DNA from: an uncultured Clostridia bacterium
GTDB lineage: Bacteria; Bacillota; Clostridia; Oscillospirales; Acutalibacteraceae
DNA length: 12,482 nucleotides
Assembly (NCBI GenBank): GCA_947302895.1
Contig: CAMYWU010000018.1
Location: forward strand, 1-12,482
Reading direction: 5' to 3'
The notes under the pieces are model-generated. The model made no database searches. It was not told the DNA's origin and saw only the letters and a list, made by a program, of their open reading frames with translations. Positions 5,932 through 12,482 of the stretch are shown piece after piece; within the stretch, counting starts at the first letter, position 1; each line of letters starts with the position of its first letter. A program made the position numbers and the translations under genes.

Positions 5932-8526
5932 ATGAAACTACTCGTTCTTGACGGAAACAGCATAATAAACCGTGCGTTTTACGGCATTAAGCTCCTGACA
6001 AACAAGGAGGGCGAGCCGACTAACGCTATATACGGTTTTTTGAATATTCTTTTAAAGCTTAAGGAAATGAGCGAGCCCGATGCGGTTGCCGTTGCCTTTG
6101 ATGTTCATGCGCCGACTTTCAGGCATAAGATGTATGATGCATATAAGGCAGGGCGCCATGCAATGCCCGATGAATTGCGTGTTCAGTTTCCCGAGCTCAA
6201 AAAGCTGCTTGGGCTTCTTGGCTATAAAATAGTTGAGTGTGAGGGCTGGGAAGCGGATGATATTCTTGGAACTCTTGCCGCTCAGTGCCGCAAAAACGGC
6301 GATGAATGCTTTATTGCAACGGGGGACAGGGATTCTCTTCAGCTTGCCCATGGCGGAGTTAAGGTTCTTCTTGCAAGAACAAAGATGGGTCAGGCTGTAA
6401 CCGATGTTTATGATGAAAGCGCTATTATGGAGGAATACGGCGTAACTCCCGAACAGCTTATTCAGGTTAAGGCGCTCCAGGGAGATTCCTCGGATAATAT
6501 CCCCGGTGTTCAGGGCGTTGGTCCTAAAACAGCGCTTGATTTAATCGGCAAATACAAAAGCATTGATTATATATACGAAAATCTCGAAAGCCTTGAAATT
6601 AAAGAGGGCGTTAAGGCAAAGCTTGAAAGGGATAGGGATAATGCCTATCTTTCGCTTGAGCTTGGCGAAATACGCTGCGATGCGCCAATTGAAACGGATA
6701 TAAATGCATACAAAGTTGTTCCCGTTGATTTGAAAGCGGCGGCAGGCGAATTTTCACGCCTTGAGCTATATTCTCTGATGCCCAAATTCGAGCTTGATGC
6801 AAACGATGCGGTTCAGGCAGTTGCTCCCTCAAAGGAAAGAAAGCTTTCCTGTGCCGAATTTGAAGGCGAAAATGCGCTGTTTGATAAAATCAAAGGCGAG
6901 GCATATATCTATCCCGTTGTTATTGAAAACAGCATAAGCGATTTATATTTTGCCTTCGGCGATGAAATTGTTGTTCTTCATTCAGAGGACAGCGAATATA
7001 AGAACGTTGTTAAAAGGCTTTTTGAGGATGAAGGAATTAAGAAATACACCTTCAACTCAAAACAGCTTTACCGACTTGCTGCAAAAATGGGCATTGATTG
7101 CAAAAATGTCTGCGGCGATTTAATGCTCAGCGCATATCTGCTGAAGCCCTCGGATAACAATTATGAAATCCCTCATCTCTGCCTTGATTATAATATTTCG
7201 CTGCCCGAATACAGCAATCCTCTTGGCATTAATGATGAAAATGTTTCCTTTGCCTCGGTTTTAAAGCCCTTATTCGATAAAACGGATATGCTTCTTGATG
7301 AGGCAAACCAGATTAAGCTTTTAAATGAAATTGAGCTTCCGCTCAGCCGAGTTCTTGCAAAAATGGAAATTATCGGTTTTTCGGTTGATAAGAACGGCAT
7401 TGAGGAGTTTTCAAGAAAGCTTGGCGCAAGAATTGATGAATTAACCGAGCAGATTTATTCCTCAGTTGGCTATGAGTTTAATATAAATTCACCAAAACAG
7501 CTCGGCGTTGCGCTTTTTGAGGATTTGCAGCTCCCCTGCAAAAAGAAAACAAAAACGGGCTATTCAACAAATGCCGAGGTTCTTGAGGGGCTTATTAACG
7601 AACACCCCGTTATCAACTTCATTCTTGAATACAGAACCTTAACCAAGCTTAAATCAACCTATTGCGAAGGACTTTTGAAGGTTATTGCCGAGGATGGCAG
7701 AATTCATACCTCGTTTAATCAGGTTGAAACAAGAACGGGAAGAATAAGCTCGCTTGAGCCCAATTTGCAGAATATTCCGATAAGAACCGAGCTTGGCAGA
7801 GAGATGAGAAAATTCTTTGTTGCAGGACAGGGCAACACCCTTGTTGATGCCGACTACAGCCAGATTGAGCTCCGTGTTCTTGCCGACCTTTCAAACGATG
7901 AAAATATGATAAACGCCTTCAACAACGGCGAGGATATCCATACGATAACCGCTTCCCAGGTTTTCGGTCTGCCCGTTGAAATGGTTACCAAGCAGCTTCG
8001 TTCAAGAGCCAAGGCGGTTAATTTCGGAATAGTATATGGTATCGGCGCTTTCTCGCTTGCAAAGGATATCGGAGTAACCCGAAAGGAAGCGCAGGAATAT
8101 ATTGATAACTATCTTGCAACCTATAGCGGAGTTGCAAAATATATGGACCATATGATTGAGCTTGCAAAGGACAGGGGATACAGCGAAACTCTGTTTAACA
8201 GAAGGCGTTATCTTCCCGAGCTTTCCTCATCAAATCATATGCTCAAAGCCTTTGGCGAGAGAGTTGCAAGAAATATGCCCATTCAGGGAACCGCAGCCGA
8301 TATTATTAAAATCGCCATGGTTAAGGTTGACGAGCGCCTTACAAAAGAGGGAATGAAATCAAAGCTGATTCTCCAGGTGCACGATGAGTTAATCGTTGAA
8401 GCGCCAGAGGAGGAAGCTGAAAAAGCGCTCAGAATTGTAACTGAGGAAATGGAAAACGCGTGCCATATGAAAGTTAATCTTCGCGCAGACGGAGCGATTG
8501 GAAAAGATTGGTATAGCGCTCATTAG
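5932..8526 (+). CDS. polA: DNA polymerase I
   Basis: This 864-residue repair and Okazaki-fragment polymerase has three regions. The N-terminal 5'-3' exonuclease (about 1-290) has D7, the acidic GWEADD motif at 105-110, GDRD at 131-134 and a helix-hairpin-helix GVQGVGPKTA at 192-201. The middle region keeps the 3'-5' exonuclease fold, but the DTET motif is missing (IENS stands near residue 330), so proofreading is probably absent, as in many Bacillota. The polymerase domain has motif A DYSQIE with D641, motif B with K694 in RAKAVNFGIVYG, and motif C VHDE with D818. All polymerase residues are intact. The upstream ribosome site is weak (GGTG at 5921-5924) and lies next to the repeat pair in the leader. 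rimI and tsaD follow on the same strand. Confidence 0.97.
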   Translation: MKLLVLDGNSIINRAFYGIKLLTNKEGEPTNAIYGFLNILLKLKEMSEPDAVAVAFDVHAPTFRHKMYDAYKAGRHAMPDELRVQFPELKKLLGLLGYKIVECEGWEADDILGTLAAQCRKNGDECFIATGDRDSLQLAHGGVKVLLARTKMGQAVTDVYDESAIMEEYGVTPEQLIQVKALQGDSSDNIPGVQGVGPKTALDLIGKYKSIDYIYENLESLEIKEGVKAKLERDRDNAYLSLELGEIRCDAPIETDINAYKVVPVDLKAAAGEFSRLELYSLMPKFELDANDAVQAVAPSKERKLSCAEFEGENALFDKIKGEAYIYPVVIENSISDLYFAFGDEIVVLHSEDSEYKNVVKRLFEDEGIKKYTFNSKQLYRLAAKMGIDCKNVCGDLMLSAYLLKPSDNNYEIPHLCLDYNISLPEYSNPLGINDENVSFASVLKPLFDKTDMLLDEANQIKLLNEIELPLSRVLAKMEIIGFSVDKNGIEEFSRKLGARIDELTEQIYSSVGYEFNINSPKQLGVALFEDLQLPCKKKTKTGYSTNAEVLEGLINEHPVINFILEYRTLTKLKSTYCEGLLKVIAEDGRIHTSFNQVETRTGRISSLEPNLQNIPIRTELGREMRKFFVAGQGNTLVDADYSQIELRVLADLSNDENMINAFNNGEDIHTITASQVFGLPVEMVTKQLRSRAKAVNFGIVYGIGAFSLAKDIGVTRKEAQEYIDNYLATYSGVAKYMDHMIELAKDRGYSETLFNRRRYLPELSSSNHMLKAFGERVARNMPIQGTAADIIKIAMVKVDERLTKEGMKSKLILQVHDELIVEAPEEEAEKALRIVTEEMENACHMKVNLRADGAIGKDWYSAH

Positions 8527-8530
8527 TGCA

Positions 8531-8640
8531 ATTACGAATTACGAGTTACGAATTACGAATTTCGGGAGATTCCCCTGCTAGGGGAAATGTCTGCAACGCA
8601 GACAAAAGGGTCTGGCGCCCGCTCCAAGGGCTGCGCACGG
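8531..8640 (+). repeat. Heptamer array plus hairpin repeat between polA and rimI
   Basis: Four 7-base units run from 8531 to 8558 (ATTACGA, ATTACGA, GTTACGA, ATTACGA). They are followed by two stems: TCCCCT/AGGGGA (8571-8576 with 8580-8585) and GTCTGC/GCAGAC (8589-8594 with 8598-8603), then AAAAGGGTCTGGCGC. The stem order and the GGGT-type tail resemble the repeat copies in the polA leader, so this is probably a diverged member of the same family. An open frame crosses it from 8526 into rimI, but the encoded 42 residues are repeat translation, not protein. Confidence 0.65.
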
Positions 8641-8651
8641 CTATTATAATT

Positions 8652-9041
8652 ATGAAATATGAAATAACAACTGCAACTCTTGAAGATGTTGCTTCTATCA
8701 AGAAAATTGAAGATGAATGCTTTTCGGTTCCGTGGAGCGAAAAAAGCATTGAGGAATCGCTGAATAATCCCTGCTCACATTTTTATCTTGCAAAGGCGGG
8801 GAGCGAAACCCTCGGCTATATCGGAATACAGATTTTCTCCTCAGAGGGCTATGTTACGAATGTTGCAACTCTTCCTCAGTTCAGAAAACAGGGCATTGCT
8901 CAGGCGCTTGTTGAAAAAGCGCTTGAAAACGATATGGAGTTTTTAACTCTCGAGGTTCGCAAAAGCAACACCCCTGCAATAATGCTTTATAAAAAGCTTG
9001 CCCGAAATTCTACCGTGAGCCATATGAAGATGCATTGTTAA
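8652..9041 (+). CDS. rimI: RimI-type N-acetyltransferase, 3' end broken by frameshift
   Basis: This GNAT-fold enzyme belongs to the RimI family, which acetylates the N-terminal alanine of ribosomal protein S18. Starting at the ATG at 8652 gives the standard N-terminus MKYEITTATLEDV; the longer frame from 8526 is repeat sequence. The acetyl-CoA loop is RKQGIA, and LEVRKSNTPAIMLYKKL contains the catalytic glutamate E101. After L116 the family consensus should continue GF and about six more residues, then a tyrosine-containing stretch. Instead the frame reads thirteen unrelated residues and stops at 9039-9041. The conserved tail is present out of frame at 9002-9067. The predicted 129-residue protein lacks the tyrosine used as general acid, so it is probably inactive unless the break is a sequencing or assembly error. 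No clear ribosome site precedes it. Confidence 0.8.
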   Translation: MKYEITTATLEDVASIKKIEDECFSVPWSEKSIEESLNNPCSHFYLAKAGSETLGYIGIQIFSSEGYVTNVATLPQFRKQGIAQALVEKALENDMEFLTLEVRKSNTPAIMLYKKLARNSTVSHMKMHC

Positions 9042-9067
9042 TGACAAAATATAAGGAAAAAGATTAA
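9002..9067 (+). pseudogene. rimI: Out-of-frame conserved tail of rimI
   Basis: In the frame two bases on from the rimI frame, these codons read PKFYREPYEDALLMTKYKEKD and a stop. This is the expected RimI C-terminus, with the aromatic tyrosine and the EDALLM motif. The stop TAA (9065-9067) overlaps the tsaD ATG by one base, the usual tight coupling of this gene pair. Compared with typical RimI spacing, about 22 bases encoding GF and its neighbours are missing at 9000-9001, which accounts for the shift. Confidence 0.8.
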
Positions 9068-10080
9068 TGTTAGTTTTAGGTATTGAAAGCTCCTGCGATG
9101 AAACGGCGGCAGCTGTTGTTGAAAACGGCAGGAGGGTTTTATCAAATATTATTGCAACCTCGCTTGAGGAGCATAAGCTCTATGGCGGAGTTGTTCCCGA
9201 AATAGCTTCCCGCCGCCATGCAGAAAGCATCAGCGGAGTTGTAAGCGAGGCGCTTTCTCAGGCAAATTGCAGCATTGATGATATTGATGCAATTGCCGTA
9301 ACATACGCCCCGGGGCTTATCGGAAGTCTGCTTGTCGGAGTGAATTTTGCAAAGGGGCTTGCTCTTGCTACAGATAAATCCCTTGTTCCCGTTCATCATC
9401 TCAGGGGGCATATTGCTTCAAATTATATCGACAGCGCCCTTGAACCCGAATTTCTCTGCCTTGTTGTAAGCGGCGGACATTCGCATATTGTTTTGGTAAA
9501 GGATTATACCGAAATCGAGGTTATAGGAAAAACCCGTGATGATGCGGCAGGCGAGGCGCTTGATAAAGCGGGGCGGGCAATGGGGCTTGCATATCCCGGT
9601 GGAGTCAGCATTGACAAGCTTTCAAAAGAGGGAAATGAAAATGCCTTTTCCTTCCCGCACCCGAAGGTTAGCGGCTCAATATACGATTATTCCTTCAGCG
9701 GTCTTAAAACTGCGGTTATAAATACCCTTCATAACGCACAGCAGAAAAATGAAGAAATAAACACAGCCGATCTGGCGGCTTCCTTTCAGAAGGCTGTTGT
9801 TGATTGCCTGCTTGAAAAGGTTGAGCTTGCAATAACGAACACTGGCGCAAAGCAGCTTGTTATCGCAGGCGGAGTAAGCGCAAATTCAAAGCTCAGAGGC
9901 GAGGCAAAGAAGCTTTGCGATAAGCTCGGAATATCCCTTTCAATCCCTGAGCTTAAATACTGCGGAGATAATGCCGCAATGATTGCCTCACAGGGCTATT
10001 TTGAATATTTAAAGGGCAACACTGCAAACGAAAGCCTCAACGCCTATGCAACAATGCCGATTGATAAAATATTTTTTTAA
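9067..10080 (+). CDS. tsaD: tRNA N6-threonylcarbamoyladenosine transferase TsaD
   Basis: TsaD transfers the threonylcarbamoyl group from threonylcarbamoyl-AMP to A37 of ANN-decoding tRNAs, working with TsaB and TsaE in the cytoplasm. At 337 residues it is full length. It has the ASKHA nucleotide-binding fold with GIESSCDETAAAV at 5-17, the metal-binding histidines H111 and H115 in HHLRGH, SGGHS near 137, and CGDNAAMI with metal-ligand aspartate D301. AAGGA at 9053-9057 lies nine bases before the ATG, inside the rimI tail. The gene pair rimI-tsaD is classical; tsaB and tsaE, often upstream, are not here, and polA takes their place. Co-transcription from the polA promoter is likely because no terminator or strong promoter intervenes. 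Confidence 0.96.
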   Translation: MLVLGIESSCDETAAAVVENGRRVLSNIIATSLEEHKLYGGVVPEIASRRHAESISGVVSEALSQANCSIDDIDAIAVTYAPGLIGSLLVGVNFAKGLALATDKSLVPVHHLRGHIASNYIDSALEPEFLCLVVSGGHSHIVLVKDYTEIEVIGKTRDDAAGEALDKAGRAMGLAYPGGVSIDKLSKEGNENAFSFPHPKVSGSIYDYSFSGLKTAVINTLHNAQQKNEEINTADLAASFQKAVVDCLLEKVELAITNTGAKQLVIAGGVSANSKLRGEAKKLCDKLGISLSIPELKYCGDNAAMIASQGYFEYLKGNTANESLNAYATMPIDKIFF

Positions 10081-10097
10081 TAAACTTTAATAAACTA

Positions 10098-10125
10098 TTG
10101 AAATTTGGATAAAAATTGTTATAAT
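10098..10125 (+). promoter_or_regulatory. Strong promoter of pckG
   Basis: TTGAAA (10098-10103) and a perfect TATAAT (10120-10125) are spaced by 16 bases, with TGT before the -10 making an extended form. The start near 10132 leaves a leader of about 55 bases. No full terminator separates it from tsaD, so read-through from tsaD may add to expression. Confidence 0.75.
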
Positions 10126-10138
10126 TATACTGATAAAA

Positions 10139-10151
10139 AAGGCATTGCCTT
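10139..10151 (+). other. Small hairpin in the pckG leader
   Basis: AAGGC, ATT and GCCTT form a five-base-pair stem flanked by A bases on the left and ATTTT on the right. It sits just after the predicted transcription start. It could be a weak terminator for tsaD transcripts or a 5' protective stem of the pckG mRNA; it is too short to call firmly. Confidence 0.35.
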
Positions 10152-10187
10152 ATTTTAACTCAAAAAGTAATTTTAAGGAGATAAACT

Positions 10188-11966
10188 ATGCAGACTAATT
10201 TAACAAAAAATCCGTCCCTCCTTGCATGGCTTGATGAAAAGGTTGACTTTTTAAAGCCTGCACAGATTGTATGGATAGACGGTTCACAGCAGCAGATTGA
10301 CGCACTTCGAGCAGAGGCTTGCGAGACGGGCGAAATGGTTAAGCTCAATCAGGATTTACTTCCCGATTGCTATCTTCACAGAACTGCAGTAAACGACGTT
10401 GCCCGTGTTGAGGCAAGAACTCTTATCTGCACAAGCAAGGAAGAGGATGCAGGTCCGACTAACCACTGGATGGATCCCAAAGAGTGCTATGCAATGCTTG
10501 ATGAGATTGCAAAAGAGGCATATAAGGGCAGAACAATGTATATCATTCCTTATTCAATGGGTCCCGTTGGTTCACCTTTCTCAAAAATCGGTATTGAAAT
10601 CACAGATTCAATCTATGTTGTTCTCAATATGGAGATTATGACAAGAGTGGGCACAGCTGTTCTCGACGCTCTCGGCGACAGCGATGACTGGGTACGAGGA
10701 ATGCACTGCAAGTGCAACGTTGACCCTGAAAACAGATGGATTGTTCAGTTCCCCGAGGATAACACAATCATATCAGTTAACTCGGCATACGGCGGAAACG
10801 TTCTTCTCGGCAAAAAGTGCTTCGCACTTCGTATTGCTTCATATCTTGGTAAAAACGAGGGCTGGCAGGCAGAGCATATGCTCATCCTCGGCTTAACAAG
10901 ACCCGGCGAAGAAACAAAATATATCTGCGCTGCATTCCCGTCAGCTTGCGGAAAAACCAACCTTGCAATGCTCATTCCTCCCGAAGGATATCTTGCAAAG
11001 GGCTATAAGGTTGAATGCGTTGGCGACGATATTTCATGGATCAGAAAAGGTCCGGACGGAAGACTTTATGCAATAAATCCGGAAAACGGCTTCTTCGGCG
11101 TTGCTCCCGGAACAAACGAAAAGTCAAACCCGAACGCTCTTGCAGCAACAAAGAAGGGAACAATCTTCACCAACGTTTGCCATAATCTTGAAAATAACAC
11201 TGTTTGGTGGGAGAGGCTTGATAAGAATCCTCCGACCCACTGCATAAACTGGAAGGGCGAGGAAATCAACGGCACCTCTGATGAGCCGCTTGCAAACCCC
11301 AATTCAAGATTTACTGCTCCCGCAGTTAACTGCCCCTGCCTCAGCCCCGAATTTGAAAATCCGAACGGTGTTCCGATTTCTGCATTCGTATTCGGCGGCA
11401 GAAGAGCAAAGCTCACTCCGCTTGTATATCAGTCAAAGAGCTGGAACAACGGTGTTTTCGTTGGCTCAATCATGGGTTCTGAAACAACTGCAGCTGCAAC
11501 AGGCGCAGTTGGCGTAGTTCGCCGTGACCCGATGGCAATGCTTCCGTTCTGCGGCTACAATATGGGCGACTACTGGAAGCACTGGATTGAAATCGGTGCA
11601 GGTCTTGACCCCGAAAAAGCACCGAAGATTTTCAACGTTAACTGGTTCCGTAAGGATGAAAATGATGACTTTATCTGGCCCGGATTCGGCGATAACCTCA
11701 GAGTTCTTGACTGGATTATTGACCGCTGCGAAGGCAAGGTTGACGCTCAGGAAACTCCTATCGGATATCTTCCCTATGCAAAGGATATCAACCGCGAAGG
11801 TCTTGATATCAGCCTTGAAACCCTTGATTCAATCCTTGATGTTGATAAGGATGCATGGGAAGAGGAATTCAAGGGCGTTGATGAGCTTTATGCTAAGTTC
11901 GGCGACAGACTTCCCAAGGAGCTTGCAGATGAGCTTGCTTCCGTAAGAGCTGCTTTTGAAAAATAA
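10188..11966 (+). CDS. pckG: Phosphoenolpyruvate carboxykinase (GTP)
   Basis: The enzyme interconverts oxaloacetate plus GTP with phosphoenolpyruvate, CO2 and GDP, linking the four-carbon pool to glycolysis or gluconeogenesis in the cytoplasm. In fermentative Clostridia it often runs in the carboxylating direction. The 592 residues fit the GTP-dependent class. The kinase P-loop is PSACGKTN (251-258), with the hyperreactive cysteine C254 typical of this class. Upstream are YGGN and downstream VGDDISW, which carries a metal-ligand aspartate, and FVFGGRRAKLTPLV. The start has a strong AAGGAG at 10175-10180. Codons end in C (AAC, TTC, GAC) more often than in neighbouring genes, as expected for a highly expressed gene. 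It has its own promoter and ends at a strong terminator. Confidence 0.96.
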   Translation: MQTNLTKNPSLLAWLDEKVDFLKPAQIVWIDGSQQQIDALRAEACETGEMVKLNQDLLPDCYLHRTAVNDVARVEARTLICTSKEEDAGPTNHWMDPKECYAMLDEIAKEAYKGRTMYIIPYSMGPVGSPFSKIGIEITDSIYVVLNMEIMTRVGTAVLDALGDSDDWVRGMHCKCNVDPENRWIVQFPEDNTIISVNSAYGGNVLLGKKCFALRIASYLGKNEGWQAEHMLILGLTRPGEETKYICAAFPSACGKTNLAMLIPPEGYLAKGYKVECVGDDISWIRKGPDGRLYAINPENGFFGVAPGTNEKSNPNALAATKKGTIFTNVCHNLENNTVWWERLDKNPPTHCINWKGEEINGTSDEPLANPNSRFTAPAVNCPCLSPEFENPNGVPISAFVFGGRRAKLTPLVYQSKSWNNGVFVGSIMGSETTAAATGAVGVVRRDPMAMLPFCGYNMGDYWKHWIEIGAGLDPEKAPKIFNVNWFRKDENDDFIWPGFGDNLRVLDWIIDRCEGKVDAQETPIGYLPYAKDINREGLDISLETLDSILDVDKDAWEEEFKGVDELYAKFGDRLPKELADELASVRAAFEK

Positions 11967-11977
11967 GTAAAAAAATA

Positions 11978-12007
11978 AAACCTCGGTTTTCCGAGGTTTA
12001 TTTTTTT
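11978..12007. terminator. Bidirectional terminator after pckG
   Basis: AAACCTCGG (11978-11986) and CCGAGGTTT (11991-11999) form a nine-base-pair stem around TTTT, followed by ATTTTTTT. On the other strand the stem is followed by TATTTTTTTA. The stop codon of the convergent membrane-protein gene (11998-12000) overlaps the right arm. Confidence 0.9.
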
Positions 12008-12408
12008 ATCTCAAACAGCTTTGCTCCGTTATATATTATTGTGCATGCTAAAAAGAAATAGATAACTGATGCAAGAATCACGATAATTTTTTCTCTTGGT
12101 GTTGCAAGTGAAAATGCCGAGATTATATTTACTATTCCGATAACAAGCGGAATCAGACCGTATATTGTTGGAAATTCAACGCTCTCAGGCTTTTCATCAA
12201 GCAGCATGGGAATAACAAACATCAGCGCCGCAATTCCGATAACAAACATTATCATATTGAAATACAGGCTTTCTGCCGAGCTCATACCCGGAATAAAGAA
12301 TATTGAATAAAAATCAAGATTTAACAGTGTTGTTGCCGTTGCCCAGGCTCCTGCCGCTATTGCAATAAGATTTGAAAGAACGGCGATTGTTTTTATTGCT
12401 ATTTTCAT
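11998..12408 (-). CDS. Four-helix membrane protein of unknown function
   Basis: The 136-residue product is strongly hydrophobic, with four predicted membrane helices at about 7-29, 48-70, 82-101 and 107-127. A charged loop, DEKPESVEF, lies near 71-79 between helices two and three, and the tail is basic (EIKK). I do not recognise a family; no catalytic or binding motif is visible. The start at 12408 is preferred over the in-frame ATG at 12435, because GGTGG at 12417-12413 lies at a workable, slightly short distance and the protein then begins with MKIAIK leading straight into the first helix. The nine extra residues of the longer form fall in a TTAGG-type repeat. No promoter is visible in the 74 bases left in the window. 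It may be the last gene of a unit that begins beyond the edge. Confidence 0.75.
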   Translation of the reverse strand: MKIAIKTIAVLSNLIAIAAGAWATATTLLNLDFYSIFFIPGMSSAESLYFNMIMFVIGIAALMFVIPMLLDEKPESVEFPTIYGLIPLVIGIVNIISAFSLATPREKIIVILASVIYFFLACTIIYNGAKLFEIKK

Positions 12409-12422
12409 ATTACCACCAACTT

Positions 12423-12439
12423 TTAGGTTAGGCATTAGG
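12423..12439 (+). repeat. Short TTAGG direct repeats
   Basis: TTAGG occurs three times in 17 bases (12423, 12428, 12435), just upstream of the membrane-protein gene. It recalls the short heptamer array at 8531-8558 in being a run of near-identical short units between genes. Its extent beyond the window end cannot be seen. Confidence 0.3.
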
Positions 12440-12482
12440 GATTCGAACCGAGTAAGCCTTAAATTGCATATTTCACGCCCCT

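Noticed and set aside
6800..7320. Missing 3'-5' exonuclease motif in PolA as a novelty
   Set aside because: Loss of the proofreading residues while keeping the fold is well known for DNA polymerase I of many Bacillota.
8531..8558. Short tandem units considered as a CRISPR array
   Set aside because: The units are seven bases long with no unique spacers, and no cas gene is in the window.
8526..8651. Longer N-terminus for the rimI product
   Set aside because: These codons read through the heptamer array and the hairpin repeat. The GNAT domain begins properly at the ATG at 8652.
12409..12435. Upstream ATG at 12435 for the membrane protein
   Set aside because: It has no ribosome site and lies in a repeat-like spacer, while the ATG at 12408 has GGTGG upstream and starts a typical membrane N-terminus.
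12436..12452. T-arm-like GGTTCGAATCCC on minus, suggesting a tRNA
   Set aside because: The five-base stem around the TTCGAAT loop does not pair (CTCGG against CCCTA), and no anticodon arm, D arm or acceptor stem fits the bases on either side.

Overview
The window looks like chromosomal DNA from a gut-type Clostridia bacterium (Bacillota), most likely of the Ruminococcaceae/Oscillospiraceae group. This is inferred from strong AGGAGG-like ribosome sites, TTGACA/TATAAT promoters, a PolA without proofreading residues, GTP-type PEP carboxykinase, and short G+C-rich hairpin repeats of a style I associate with these genomes. The taxon is not proven by the sequence.

Left part (1-2172): an A+T-rich patch with a foreign look. 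It holds a decayed minus-strand gene broken in several frames (33-465), an intact AAA_14/DUF4143-type ATPase (540-1739), then about 430 bases without a convincing gene. That stretch is rich in hairpins, including a long inverted repeat, and ends in a strong terminator.

Middle part (2173-5600): a short MGMT/ATL-like alkyltransferase-fold protein on plus converges on a minus-strand group. That group is a two-gene operon, an OhrR-type MarR regulator followed by a sodium-dependent (NSS) amino-acid transporter. A near-consensus promoter is overlaid by a perfect 15+15-base palindrome that is probably the regulator's own operator. Alanine racemase (alr), on the same strand, lies upstream with its own promoter.

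Right part (5601-12482): plus-strand housekeeping genes. polA (DNA polymerase I) is divergent from alr and is followed by rimI (N-acetyltransferase) and tsaD (tRNA t6A synthesis); pckG (PEP carboxykinase, GTP) then has its own strong promoter. A four-helix membrane protein of unknown function converges on pckG. The polA leader carries two oppositely oriented copies of a hairpin repeat family, and a related copy separates polA from rimI. rimI is broken near its 3' end: the conserved tail survives in another frame, and the spacing suggests about 22 bases are missing.

I see no clearly new multi-gene system. The points most worth checking are the broken rimI joined to tsaD, the peroxide-sensor-like regulator placed with an amino-acid transporter instead of ohr, the structured element at about 1861-2122, the repeat pair in the polA leader, and the His-to-Phe change in the MGMT active-site motif.
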